From JANRJY01 sp033763735 (GTDB lineage: Bacteria > Bacteroidota > Bacteroidia > Cytophagales > UBA9547), in NCBI GenBank assembly GCA_033763735.1, contig JANRJY010000003.1, positions 6,382-70,381 on the forward strand: a DNA stretch of 64,000 nt, read 5' to 3'. Below are positions 1 to 7,300 of the stretch, one piece after another; the stretch's first letter is position 1; every line of letters begins with the position of its first letter. The notes under the pieces are model-generated. The model saw nothing but the letters and a program-made list of their open reading frames with translations. It was not told the origin of the DNA and did not search any database. The position numbers were made by a program, and so were the translations under genes.

Positions 1-1505
1 GCACAGCCAATCTCAGGGTCGGCATTTACGTATCGACCATTACAATCCACATTCATTGCGAGAGCCTTGTTGGTTCCTTTTATTTTAACTACAGAAGCAT
101 CTGAAGGATGGTTTGTTGTCATATTTATTGTGCCTACCATACTGTCATATTGCCTCGAAATCCATCTTTTTGAAGCAATGTTAGGAGTTCCAATTAAAAA
201 TTTGGTTATGCCTACATAATCCAAAGGCATAGGAACTTGATCTATGTTGAATTTTTTAAACTCTTGATAGTAAGCTGGTTCAGCATATTCTCTATGATAA
301 ACCGGAGCGCCTCCACCTAATACCAAATCGTGACATGGAACATCTGCAACAAGATATTTTTGAATGTTGAAGGTTAAGTTTTGAATGAAATAAGGGTCAT
401 TCATTACTTTTATCATTTCAGGATATTGACTTTCGTCTAACCCATAATAAAAATGCAATCGTTTTGAGTTGGTAACGACTCCAATTTGGGCACAATTCAA
501 ATCCCATTTTTCAAAAATCCCTTCAATGATGTGTTCTTTCCCTTTTTGAACAACCACCAACATTCGTTCTTGTGATTCGGATAGTAGTATCTCAAATGGC
601 TTCATATTGGGTTGACGCATAGGTACTCTATCGAGCCAAATAATCATACCATGTTCGCCTTTAGCACTCATTTCAGAGGTAGAACAAATTATGCCTGCAG
701 CTCCCATATCTTGAATGCCTATAACTGCTCCACTTTCAAGTACTTCCAGAGAAGCTTCCAACAACAATTTTTCCATAAATGGATCGCCCACTTGAACTGC
801 AGGCAAGTCGTGTACAGAATCGGCAGTAATATCCTTTGATGCAAATGCGGCTCCATGTATGCCATCTTTACCCGTGGATGAACCTACTATGTAAACCGGA
901 TTTCCTACGCCATATGAAGTAGCCGATGCAGTTTTGCCTACTTTTGCTATCCCTGCTGAAAATGCATTTACCAATGGATTAACCGTATAACAATCATCAA
1001 AATATATTTCACCTCCAACTGTAGGTATGCCAAATGCATTTCCGTAATCACCAATACCTTTTACTACACCTTTTAAGTGCCATTTGGCTTTTTCATTCGT
1101 CAAATTGCCAAACCTTAATGAATTAAGCTGTGCAATAGGACGTGCTCCCATAGTAAAAATGTCTCTATTGATACCGCCAACTCCGGTAGCTGCACCCTGA
1201 TAGGGCTCCAAAGCAGAAGGATGATTGTGAGACTCAATTTTGAATGAACAAGCCAAACCACCTCCAATATCGACCAACCCGGCATTTTCTTCACCTGCCT
1301 TTGCAAGCATACGAGGGCTTTCTTTAGGTAATTTTTTAAGCCATACAATAGAATTCTTGTAACAACAATGTTCGCTCCACATTACCGAAAAAATACTTAA
1401 CTCTGTGAAATTGGGAATCCTACCAAGAATATCTATTATTTTGTTATATTCTTCTGGCAATAAGCCTAATTTTTGAGCGGTTTCTACAGTTGTAAGTGAT
1501 TCCAT
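1..1505 (-). CDS. purL: Phosphoribosylformylglycinamidine synthase, small PurL type (3' end outside window)
   Basis: PurL makes FGAM from FGAR, ATP and glutamine-derived ammonia in de novo purine synthesis. The frame is open from ATG at 1505 to the window edge, giving the first 501 residues with no stop. Visible family motifs are SVMWSEHC near the N-terminus, the catalytic ESHNHPS, the stretch GDYGNAFGIPTVGGE, and MNVDCNGRYVNADPEIG at the edge. The N-terminus starts directly with the PurL core and lacks the long PurS-like extension of the single-chain 1300-residue enzyme. This is therefore the ~740-residue type that needs separate PurS and PurQ. About 240 residues are missing to the left. Upstream lie 200 bp of AT-rich sequence and then the divergent DUF4154 module. 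Identification is firm from motifs; the length class is inferred. Confidence 0.93.
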   Translation of the reverse strand, partial: MESLTTVETAQKLGLLPEEYNKIIDILGRIPNFTELSIFSVMWSEHCCYKNSIVWLKKLPKESPRMLAKAGEENAGLVDIGGGLACSFKIESHNHPSALEPYQGAATGVGGINRDIFTMGARPIAQLNSLRFGNLTNEKAKWHLKGVVKGIGDYGNAFGIPTVGGEIYFDDCYTVNPLVNAFSAGIAKVGKTASATSYGVGNPVYIVGSSTGKDGIHGAAFASKDITADSVHDLPAVQVGDPFMEKLLLEASLEVLESGAVIGIQDMGAAGIICSTSEMSAKGEHGMIIWLDRVPMRQPNMKPFEILLSESQERMLVVVQKGKEHIIEGIFEKWDLNCAQIGVVTNSKRLHFYYGLDESQYPEMIKVMNDPYFIQNLTFNIQKYLVADVPCHDLVLGGGAPVYHREYAEPAYYQEFKKFNIDQVPMPLDYVGITKFLIGTPNIASKRWISRQYDSMVGTINMTTNHPSDASVVKIKGTNKALAMNVDCNGRYVNADPEIGC

Positions 1506-1643
1506 TATTAATTGTATTGTAAGAAAGTGCTAAAGTATAATAAATATTGATTTGAAAGTAAATTGGGTATAAAATCGTTTGTTACTCATGTATAATTATC
1601 ATCATTTTACAAAAACACCTTAATCCATTTGTTGCACTAATCC

Positions 1644-1716
1644 TCCCACTTACTAAGCTATACCCTACCGAGTACTATTTGTATAAAGGACAAATAATTT
1701 TTGTGCTATACTTTTG
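1644..1716 (+). promoter_or_regulatory. Putative promoter/operator of the DUF4154 module
   Basis: TACTTTTG at 1709-1716 matches the Bacteroidota -7 element TAnnTTTG and lies 24 bp before the ATG at 1741. The motif TCCCACTTACT (1644-1654) lies upstream, followed by a weaker copy beginning CCCTACCGAG at 1663. The same 11-mer occurs twice at 7114-7146 in front of another TAnnTTTG. No -33 TTG at the usual distance is seen: the nearest TTTG, at 1678-1681, is 27 bp from the -7 element. The operator role is inferred from repetition only. Confidence 0.45.
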
Positions 1717-1740
1717 AAACATAAATTAAATTTTAATACA

Positions 1741-2262
1741 ATGAAAAAGAAAATATCACAATCATTAATAGTAATTTCTGCATTGATGTTGGTTTCAGTA
1801 ATAGTATTTGCACAAGAAATCAATTATAAAATACATTCAATGTTTATTTATCATTTTACAAGATATATTGACTGGCCTGAAAGTAAAAAAACTGGAAATT
1901 TCGTGATAGGTATTTATGGTAACTCTCAAATTCAATCGGAATTAGAAGCTATGGCAGCAACAAAAAAGGCAGGTACCCAAACTATGAATGTTAGAAAAAT
2001 CAGTAGTGTTGATGAAGCTTTAGAATGTCATATTGTATTTGTATGTGCAAATAAGAGCTCAGAATTAGATGCAATAACCGCTGCAACTGCCAACAAGCCC
2101 ATTTTGCTTGTTACTGAAAAAAATGGATTGGCAAAAAAAGGTGCCGGTATCAATTTTATTATTTCTGATGACAAACTCAAATTTGAAATCAACAAATCGA
2201 GTGTTGAATCTCACAGTCTTAAAGTTTCAGGTGATTTAGTTAAACTCGGAATTGTTATTTAA
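1741..2262 (+). CDS. YfiR-like DUF4154 periplasmic protein, copy 1
   Basis: A 173-residue protein with a signal peptide (about residues 1-24, ending VFA-Q). The rest is one DUF4154 domain: the N-terminal signature YKIHSMFIYHFTRYIDWP, a Rossmann-like middle, and the C-terminal part GAGINFIISDDKLKFEINKS. In proteobacteria the family includes YfiR, the periplasmic inhibitor of the diguanylate cyclase YfiN. Elsewhere it is often found next to TonB receptors and membrane sensors, as here. The start at 1741 is preferred to an upstream in-frame ATG at 1714, because that ATG lies inside the putative -7 element and would not be transcribed. The protein is very close to copy 2 at 2563. Ligand and partner are unknown. 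Family call firm; signalling role inferred from neighbours. Confidence 0.85.
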   Translation: MKKKISQSLIVISALMLVSVIVFAQEINYKIHSMFIYHFTRYIDWPESKKTGNFVIGIYGNSQIQSELEAMAATKKAGTQTMNVRKISSVDEALECHIVFVCANKSSELDAITAATANKPILLVTEKNGLAKKGAGINFIISDDKLKFEINKSSVESHSLKVSGDLVKLGIVI

Positions 2263-2562
2263 TTGATAAATAAGCCAATGTTTGCTTCTTAAGTTAATTA
2301 CTAAAAACATAATTGAACAATTATTAATTTGGTTTGATAATTCATTTTAAAAGAGTATGAAATTTAATTAAAAATATAAAAATTAGTTGGAACTAAATCT
2401 TGAATATGAACGTAAGATTGGTTTATAAAAAACAAATATTTTCAGTATCAAATAAGTTTTTATATACCTGTTTTTATAAGTATAATCACTTAATATTATT
2501 TGAATTAAATATTTTACTAATAAGATACACGCATTAACGATTTAATTTGTAATAAACTAACA
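2263..2562 (+). other. Intergenic gap between the two DUF4154 copies
   Basis: This is 300 bp of very AT-rich DNA with no plausible reading frame, no strong hairpin and no exact TAnnTTTG. Near misses such as TATTATTTG (one base too many between TA and TTTG) occur around 2495-2505. It may hold a second promoter or processing site, since the gap is long for an operon, but nothing decisive is visible. Confidence 0.5.
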
Positions 2563-3081
2563 ATGAAAAAGTTATACTATTTTGTAGTTCTCTTATCCTC
2601 CATTTTGTTATCAGCCCAAGCTCTGAAAGCACAAGAAATTAATTACAAAATTCATTCAATGTTTATATATCACTTTACCAGGTATGTGGATTGGCCTGAT
2701 TTTAAAAAATCAGGTGATTTTGTAATAGGTGTATATGGTTCGTCACCGATTCAGTCTGAACTTGAAACCATGGCATCAACTAAAAAAGCTGGTTCTCAAT
2801 CAATTGTAATTAAAAAAATAAACAACACAGATGAAGCAACTAATTGTCATATTGTTTTTATTCCTTCTTCAAAAAGTGGTGAACTTGATGCTGTGATGGG
2901 TGCTTCTTCAAACAAACCGGTACTTATTGTAACCGAAAAAAATGGTTTAGGCAAAAAAGGCTCCGGCATAAACTTTATAATTGCCGATGACAAACTCAAG
3001 TTCGAAATCAACAAATCAAGCGTAGAATCACATGGCTTGAAAGTATCAGGCGACTTAATCAAGCTAGGAATATTACTTTAA
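2563..3081 (+). CDS. YfiR-like DUF4154 periplasmic protein, copy 2
   Basis: A 172-residue tandem paralogue of the preceding gene. It has its own signal peptide (MKKLYYFVVLLSSILLS to about residue 23) and the same DUF4154 core: YKIHSMFIYHFTRYVDWP, KSGDFVIGVYGSSPIQSE, GSGINFIIADDKLKFEINKS. Differences from copy 1 concentrate in the signal peptide and the middle (for example HIVFIPSSKSGELDAVM), while the ends are nearly identical, so both copies appear to be under selection. Only 32 bp separate it from the HAMP-GAF gene, and that gene is followed 51 bp later by the TonB receptor. Co-transcription of the three is likely. The function is probably to modulate the neighbouring membrane sensor or receptor; this is inferred from the known YfiR role and from context. 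Confidence 0.85.
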   Translation: MKKLYYFVVLLSSILLSAQALKAQEINYKIHSMFIYHFTRYVDWPDFKKSGDFVIGVYGSSPIQSELETMASTKKAGSQSIVIKKINNTDEATNCHIVFIPSSKSGELDAVMGASSNKPVLIVTEKNGLGKKGSGINFIIADDKLKFEINKSSVESHGLKVSGDLIKLGILL

Positions 3082-3113
3082 AAAATAACATTAACAGAAA
3101 ACCAATACTATCA

Positions 3114-4757
3114 ATGAAACTAACATTAGGCAGACGATTTTTTATTGCTTTTCTAACATTAATAAGTCTTTTTGTTATTAATGCAATCATTTCACTGACA
3201 GTTATATTCAACAATCAAAATATTGCTGAAAAAATATCAACTGTCACCGAGCCTTCATTGAAAGCACTGGACGATTTTAATTTAATGATTATTCAATCAA
3301 AAATGCTTACTACCAATTGGGTATATCTACGTACCAAGGAAGATGACAAAAATGCATTAATTAAATTACACTCAAAAGACTATCCAGCCTTTAAATCACA
3401 ATTAACTAAACTTTCGAAAAACTGGTTAATTAATGGAGAGAAAGCCATTTTGGACAGTGTTTTTATTGACTTTGAAAAATTACTTAAATCTGAAAATGCA
3501 ATTATGCAAAGTCTTAGCACTTTTGAAAGCTATGACGATCCTATGATTAAACTTGAATCAGAATCGATGGTGGATGAAGTGGTGCTTCCTCAAACCACTT
3601 CCATTATCGCAAAACTTGAAAGACTAAAACAACTCAAAATTAAAGGCAAGCAAAGTGATGAGAATCAATTGAATGCATCTAACAATATGTTAGTTTATAT
3701 AATTGTGCTTTTGGGGATTATTCTTGTACTGATAAGTATAGTAGTAGCGTATTACTTAACTCGCTCTATTACAGAGCCGGTAAAGCAAATTAAAGAAGCA
3801 GTTGCAATGCTCGGGAAAGGCAAGTTAGTAGCAATGAATCTCAAAAAACGGAATGATGAAATAGGCGATATGCAACAGTCCGTAGAAGACTTAATCAATG
3901 GCTTGAAATACACCAGTCAATTTGCTCAAAATGTGGGTAATTCAAAATTTGACACAGAATATAACGCATTGAGTGAAGATGATGAATTGGGTCATAGCCT
4001 AATTACGATGAGAGATAACCTTAAAAAAGCAGCAGAAGAAGACAGAAGAAGAAATTGGGCAAGTTCAGGAATGGCGCAATTGGGTGACAAGCTCAGAGAT
4101 CAGTACAAATCGACAGAAGAAATGTATGACGCTATTCTTCAATTTATTGTAAAATATGTAAATACCAATCAAGGCAAATTGTATGAAATCCAATCAGATA
4201 GCAATGGAGAATATCTTGAACTTGTAGCATGTTATGCATTCAGTCGAAAAAAATTCTTACATGAACGAATCGAAATTGGCGAAGGGCTTATAGGCCAGTC
4301 GGTTATTGAAGTTGATAAAATTTATTTAACTGATGTACCCGAAGATTATATCAAAATCACTTCCGGATTAGGTGAAGCAAATCCTAATTGCATTCTCATT
4401 ATGCCATTAAAAGTTGTTGACAAAGTTCATGGTGTATTGGAATTGGCATCATTCAAAGTTCTGGAACCCTATGAAGTCGAATTTGTAGAAAAAGCCGCAG
4501 AAAGTATTGCTTCTTCAATATCCATAGTCAAAGTTAACGAACGCACTCGCAAGTTGCTTGAGGAATCGCAAATACAAAGCGAACAATTGCGTAGCCAAGA
4601 AGAGGAAATGCGACAAAATATGGAAGAGCTCCATGCTACTCAAGAAGAAATGGAACGAAAAAACAAAGATATGGAATCCTTGCTTGAGGAATCAAAACAA
4701 AGAGAAAAGGAGCTAAAGTTAGAAATACAGCATCTTAAAAATACTACAAATGCTTAA
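3114..4757 (+). CDS. Membrane HAMP-GAF coiled-coil signalling protein without an output domain
   Basis: 547 residues. TM1 is at about 9-31, followed by a ~160-residue helical periplasmic region (32-190) like a four-helix-bundle sensor. TM2 is at 192-215 and a HAMP domain at 216-268 (begins TRSITEPVKQI). A linker with RRRNWASSGMAQLGDKLR (311-328) follows, then a GAF domain (about 335-475) and a long coiled coil (475-543) containing EEEMRQNMEELHATQEEM. No histidine kinase, GGDEF, methyl-accepting or phosphatase domain follows, and the protein simply ends. It could pass a periplasmic signal, perhaps from the DUF4154 proteins, to a separate cytosolic partner through the coiled coil. This architecture recurs in Bacteroidota, usually joined to a kinase. 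Domain order is clear; partner and output are unknown. Confidence 0.82.
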   Translation: MKLTLGRRFFIAFLTLISLFVINAIISLTVIFNNQNIAEKISTVTEPSLKALDDFNLMIIQSKMLTTNWVYLRTKEDDKNALIKLHSKDYPAFKSQLTKLSKNWLINGEKAILDSVFIDFEKLLKSENAIMQSLSTFESYDDPMIKLESESMVDEVVLPQTTSIIAKLERLKQLKIKGKQSDENQLNASNNMLVYIIVLLGIILVLISIVVAYYLTRSITEPVKQIKEAVAMLGKGKLVAMNLKKRNDEIGDMQQSVEDLINGLKYTSQFAQNVGNSKFDTEYNALSEDDELGHSLITMRDNLKKAAEEDRRRNWASSGMAQLGDKLRDQYKSTEEMYDAILQFIVKYVNTNQGKLYEIQSDSNGEYLELVACYAFSRKKFLHERIEIGEGLIGQSVIEVDKIYLTDVPEDYIKITSGLGEANPNCILIMPLKVVDKVHGVLELASFKVLEPYEVEFVEKAAESIASSISIVKVNERTRKLLEESQIQSEQLRSQEEEMRQNMEELHATQEEMERKNKDMESLLEESKQREKELKLEIQHLKNTTNA

Positions 4758-4808
4758 AGTAGTGATTACAAGTACATTTTATAAACAATTAATTTTAAAC
4801 AACTAAAT

Positions 4809-7028
4809 ATGAAAAAAACTATATTTTTAATTGCATGCCAGTTTGTAATAACATGGTCATTTGCACAAAGCGATTCCACTATTACCTCAAAGAAGGACTC
4901 TGTCAGCATTGATGAGATGAGTTTGGAAGATTTAATGAATGTTCCTATCATTTCAGCATCGCGCGAAAAAGAAGATGCTTTTGATGCTCCAGTTACTTCC
5001 TATGTAATTACCAGACAGGAAATAGAAAAAGCTGGTTCCACTTCCATCCCCGAGGCTTTAAGACTTTGCCCTGCATTATTTGTGACAGAAATATCCAATG
5101 GCACTTATGATGTGAATATCCGTGGCTTAAATAATGCCCCTGCATTTGATTATGCTATTTCAAGTAAATCTCTATTAGTTATGATTGATAACCGACCTGT
5201 TTTTAATCAATTACAAGGTGGTACTTTTTGGACCAACTTACCTGTTGATATTAATGATATAGAAAGAATTGAAGTAGTGGCTGGTCCTTCAGCAGCACTT
5301 TATGGACCCAATGCAGCAACAGGAGTTATCAATATTATAACTCGAAGATTAGAAAAAGATGGTTTTTATGCATACACAAATTCAATGTATGATGCTGTAA
5401 CAAATTCAGCAATAACCAATGGATCTTTAGGTTATAAAATCGGGAAATTTTCAGCAATTGTAAGTGGTAATTACAATAACAGGAGAAGGTTTGTAAATGA
5501 TTATTTCAATACCGGCACTAATAGCTACGAAAATTATGATGATGCATTTAAACAAACTCAAGGAAGCATTTTTGACAAATCAAAACTTTATCCCAACCCA
5601 AGTCAATCTATAGACAAAAAAGGAGCAAATATATTTCTATCCTATAAGGCATCTGACAAAGCTAAATTCGAGCTTGATGGCGGCATCAACCAAACCAATC
5701 CATTGAGTATGATTGCCATTGGGATTGGACCAACTTTGGGATATTTCAATGCCAATTCAATGAATATCAGAGCAAGAGCTGATGTATATGGATTTACATT
5801 TCAAGCTTCAAATGTAAATGGACGCCAAGCATTTTTGGGTGGAATTAAACCGTATCAATACGACAATAGTACCACTGATTTTTATCTGGATTACACTTAT
5901 AAATTTAAAAACTTACTCAGCTTTCGACCAGCTATAAGCTATCAGGATGCCTTTATCACTGACCTACCGTATAAAGACAAATCGATTACGGATGGTATTT
6001 TCAATGGAAGTGGCAATATGTACAACTATTCGGGAAGTCTTAAACTTGAAACAACTCCTTTCAAATGGATAAGAGCAGTGGCAGCATTTAGAGGGGATCG
6101 ATTTAGATATCCGGCGGACAAAACATATTTATCATATGAATTTGTTCTGAACCTGAAACCAGGCGAAAATCATAACATTAGATTGGTTGCATCCAGGGCA
6201 TACCAAGGAAGCTATATTTTCCCTACTTTTGTTGATTTCCAAAATACTGCAGTATCTAGATTTTCGGCAAATAAAAATCTAGACCCAGCTAAAATAGACT
6301 TGTTAGAGGCTGGATATAGAATAAAAATTACAGAATCAATTAATGCTGACTTATCTTTATTTCATCAAGAAGGAACTGGTTACTATCAATTATTGGCTAC
6401 AAATTGGGGCTTAATTCCACAAGGTACAACCTTAGGAATAAGATTTGATTTGGTACCTACTAATTTGGATTTAAAAACCGTTCAAAATGGGGTAACATTT
6501 TCTTTAAACTCTGTGTTTTTGGCTAACAAAATCCAATTCAAACCATTTATTACCTTACAGCAAACACAATGGTTAAACTATTCTCCTTACCAAAATTCTC
6601 CAAACCCTTTATTAGCTTTAGTTGGTGTACCAGATAATTTGAATTCAAAAACACAATATAATATCAACTCCAAAGCTACACCATCATTTTATGGAGGGTT
6701 TTTCTTAAACGCAAATCCAATTACAAAACTTAACATAAATATAAATGGATACGTATTCGATACCTATTCATTGTACGGGATCAATGAACAACCAAGTTCG
6801 CAACCTTCGGCAGGGTCCAAATACGCTCCAGGTGCTAATTTTATTCCTTCTAATGCATCTGAAATTAACGCAAAGTTTATGCTTAATGCTAAAGTTTCGT
6901 ATGAAGTAGTGGACAAATGTAAAGTATTTGTGAATGGAAGAAACATATTGAACAATAGAAACCGAGAGTTTTATGGTTCTGATCAAATAGGAGCCATGTA
7001 TATGGTCGGAATTAATTTCGAATATTAA
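4809..7028 (+). CDS. TonB-dependent outer-membrane receptor of the DUF4154-associated type
   Basis: 739 residues. The signal peptide ends at about residue 19 (WSFA-Q). A short segment then contains the motif MSLEDLMNVPIISASR, typical of TonB receptors encoded with DUF4154 or sensor genes. The plug domain follows (about 45-175: TSYVITRQEIEKAGSTSIPE, DVNIRGLNN, LLVMIDNRPVF, IERIEVVAGPSAALYGPNAA, GVINIITR). After it comes a ~560-residue barrel ending in a short aromatic strand (YMVGINFEY), as expected for Bam insertion. There is no N-terminal carboxypeptidase-like domain and no SusD partner, so this is not a typical SusC glycan importer. The substrate is not predictable. The gene closes the presumed DUF4154-HAMP operon and is followed 26 bp later by a strong terminator. 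Family call firm. Confidence 0.93.
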   Translation: MKKTIFLIACQFVITWSFAQSDSTITSKKDSVSIDEMSLEDLMNVPIISASREKEDAFDAPVTSYVITRQEIEKAGSTSIPEALRLCPALFVTEISNGTYDVNIRGLNNAPAFDYAISSKSLLVMIDNRPVFNQLQGGTFWTNLPVDINDIERIEVVAGPSAALYGPNAATGVINIITRRLEKDGFYAYTNSMYDAVTNSAITNGSLGYKIGKFSAIVSGNYNNRRRFVNDYFNTGTNSYENYDDAFKQTQGSIFDKSKLYPNPSQSIDKKGANIFLSYKASDKAKFELDGGINQTNPLSMIAIGIGPTLGYFNANSMNIRARADVYGFTFQASNVNGRQAFLGGIKPYQYDNSTTDFYLDYTYKFKNLLSFRPAISYQDAFITDLPYKDKSITDGIFNGSGNMYNYSGSLKLETTPFKWIRAVAAFRGDRFRYPADKTYLSYEFVLNLKPGENHNIRLVASRAYQGSYIFPTFVDFQNTAVSRFSANKNLDPAKIDLLEAGYRIKITESINADLSLFHQEGTGYYQLLATNWGLIPQGTTLGIRFDLVPTNLDLKTVQNGVTFSLNSVFLANKIQFKPFITLQQTQWLNYSPYQNSPNPLLALVGVPDNLNSKTQYNINSKATPSFYGGFFLNANPITKLNININGYVFDTYSLYGINEQPSSQPSAGSKYAPGANFIPSNASEINAKFMLNAKVSYEVVDKCKVFVNGRNILNNRNREFYGSDQIGAMYMVGINFEY

Positions 7029-7054
7029 TCTTTTCTAATAATCTTTTATTAATC

Positions 7055-7084
7055 AAGGCAGAAACTTTATTTCTGCCTTTTTTG
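7055..7084 (+). terminator. Intrinsic terminator after the TonB receptor
   Basis: Perfect inverted repeat AAGGCAGAAA / TTTCTGCCTT (7055-7064 and 7070-7079) with a 5-nt loop, followed by a T-run. It lies 26 bp past the receptor stop codon. The stem shares GGCAGAA/TTCTGCC with a second terminator at 7271-7300. Confidence 0.9.
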
Positions 7085-7113
7085 TTTTTCATCTGCCATT
7101 TATATTACTTTTT

Positions 7114-7146
7114 TCCCACTTACTCATTCATATCTCCCACTTACTC
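7114..7146 (+). promoter_or_regulatory. Direct repeat TCCCACTTACTC x2, 21-bp spacing (putative operator)
   Basis: Two exact 12-mers TCCCACTTACTC lie at 7114-7125 and 7135-7146. Their starts are 21 bp apart, two helical turns. The second copy ends just before TTTTG (7149-7153), upstream of TACATTTG at 7178-7185. The first 11 bases also occur at 1644-1654 before the DUF4154 module. The arrangement suggests a dimeric regulator bound upstream of promoters. Which regulator binds is not deducible. Confidence 0.45.
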
Positions 7147-7177
7147 GATTTTGAATGTATAACTTAACTGTGTTATA

Positions 7178-7300
7178 TACATTTGTATACTTCTTTGAAA
7201 AAAGAAAAAAAATATTTGGGTTAGGTTGGTTTAGATGTAATAATAATATCAACTATGTTTTATTTAACTAAGGGCAGAATCAATGATTCTGCCTTTTTTT
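7178..7300 (+). ncRNA. Candidate small RNA between the receptor and kinase genes
   Basis: TACATTTG (7178-7185) fits the -7 consensus, and a classic plus-strand terminator ends the segment at 7271-7300. Between them is no credible reading frame, so a transcript of about 105-110 nt starting near 7192 is predicted. The receptor's own terminator at 7055-7084 would already stop read-through, so a second plus-strand terminator with nothing coding before it is unexpected. The -33 element is weak (TTTTG 24 bp upstream). An alternative is a duplicated spare terminator with no separate transcript. Confidence 0.35.
7271..7300 (+). terminator. Second intrinsic terminator, plus orientation
   Basis: Stem GGCAGAAT (7273-7280) and ATTCTGCC (7286-7293) with loop CAATG, followed by seven T. 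On the minus strand the hairpin is followed by CTTAG rather than a T-run, so it works best for plus-strand transcription. The kinase stop codon (minus) overlaps its T-run at 7299-7301. Confidence 0.75.

Noticed and set aside
1506..1713. tRNA or riboswitch before purL (a purine riboswitch would make sense)
   Set aside because: No cloverleaf, no purine aptamer core and no terminator-like hairpin is visible in the 208-bp gap.
1714..1740. Upstream ATG start for the first DUF4154 protein
   Set aside because: It overlaps the putative -7 element, so it would lie before the transcription start. The ATG at 1741 begins a standard signal peptide.
7029..7298. Short protein encoded between the receptor and kinase genes
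   Set aside because: The only open frame (start 7255) runs through the terminator hairpin and antisense into the kinase gene; its translation has no signal sequence or conserved pattern.
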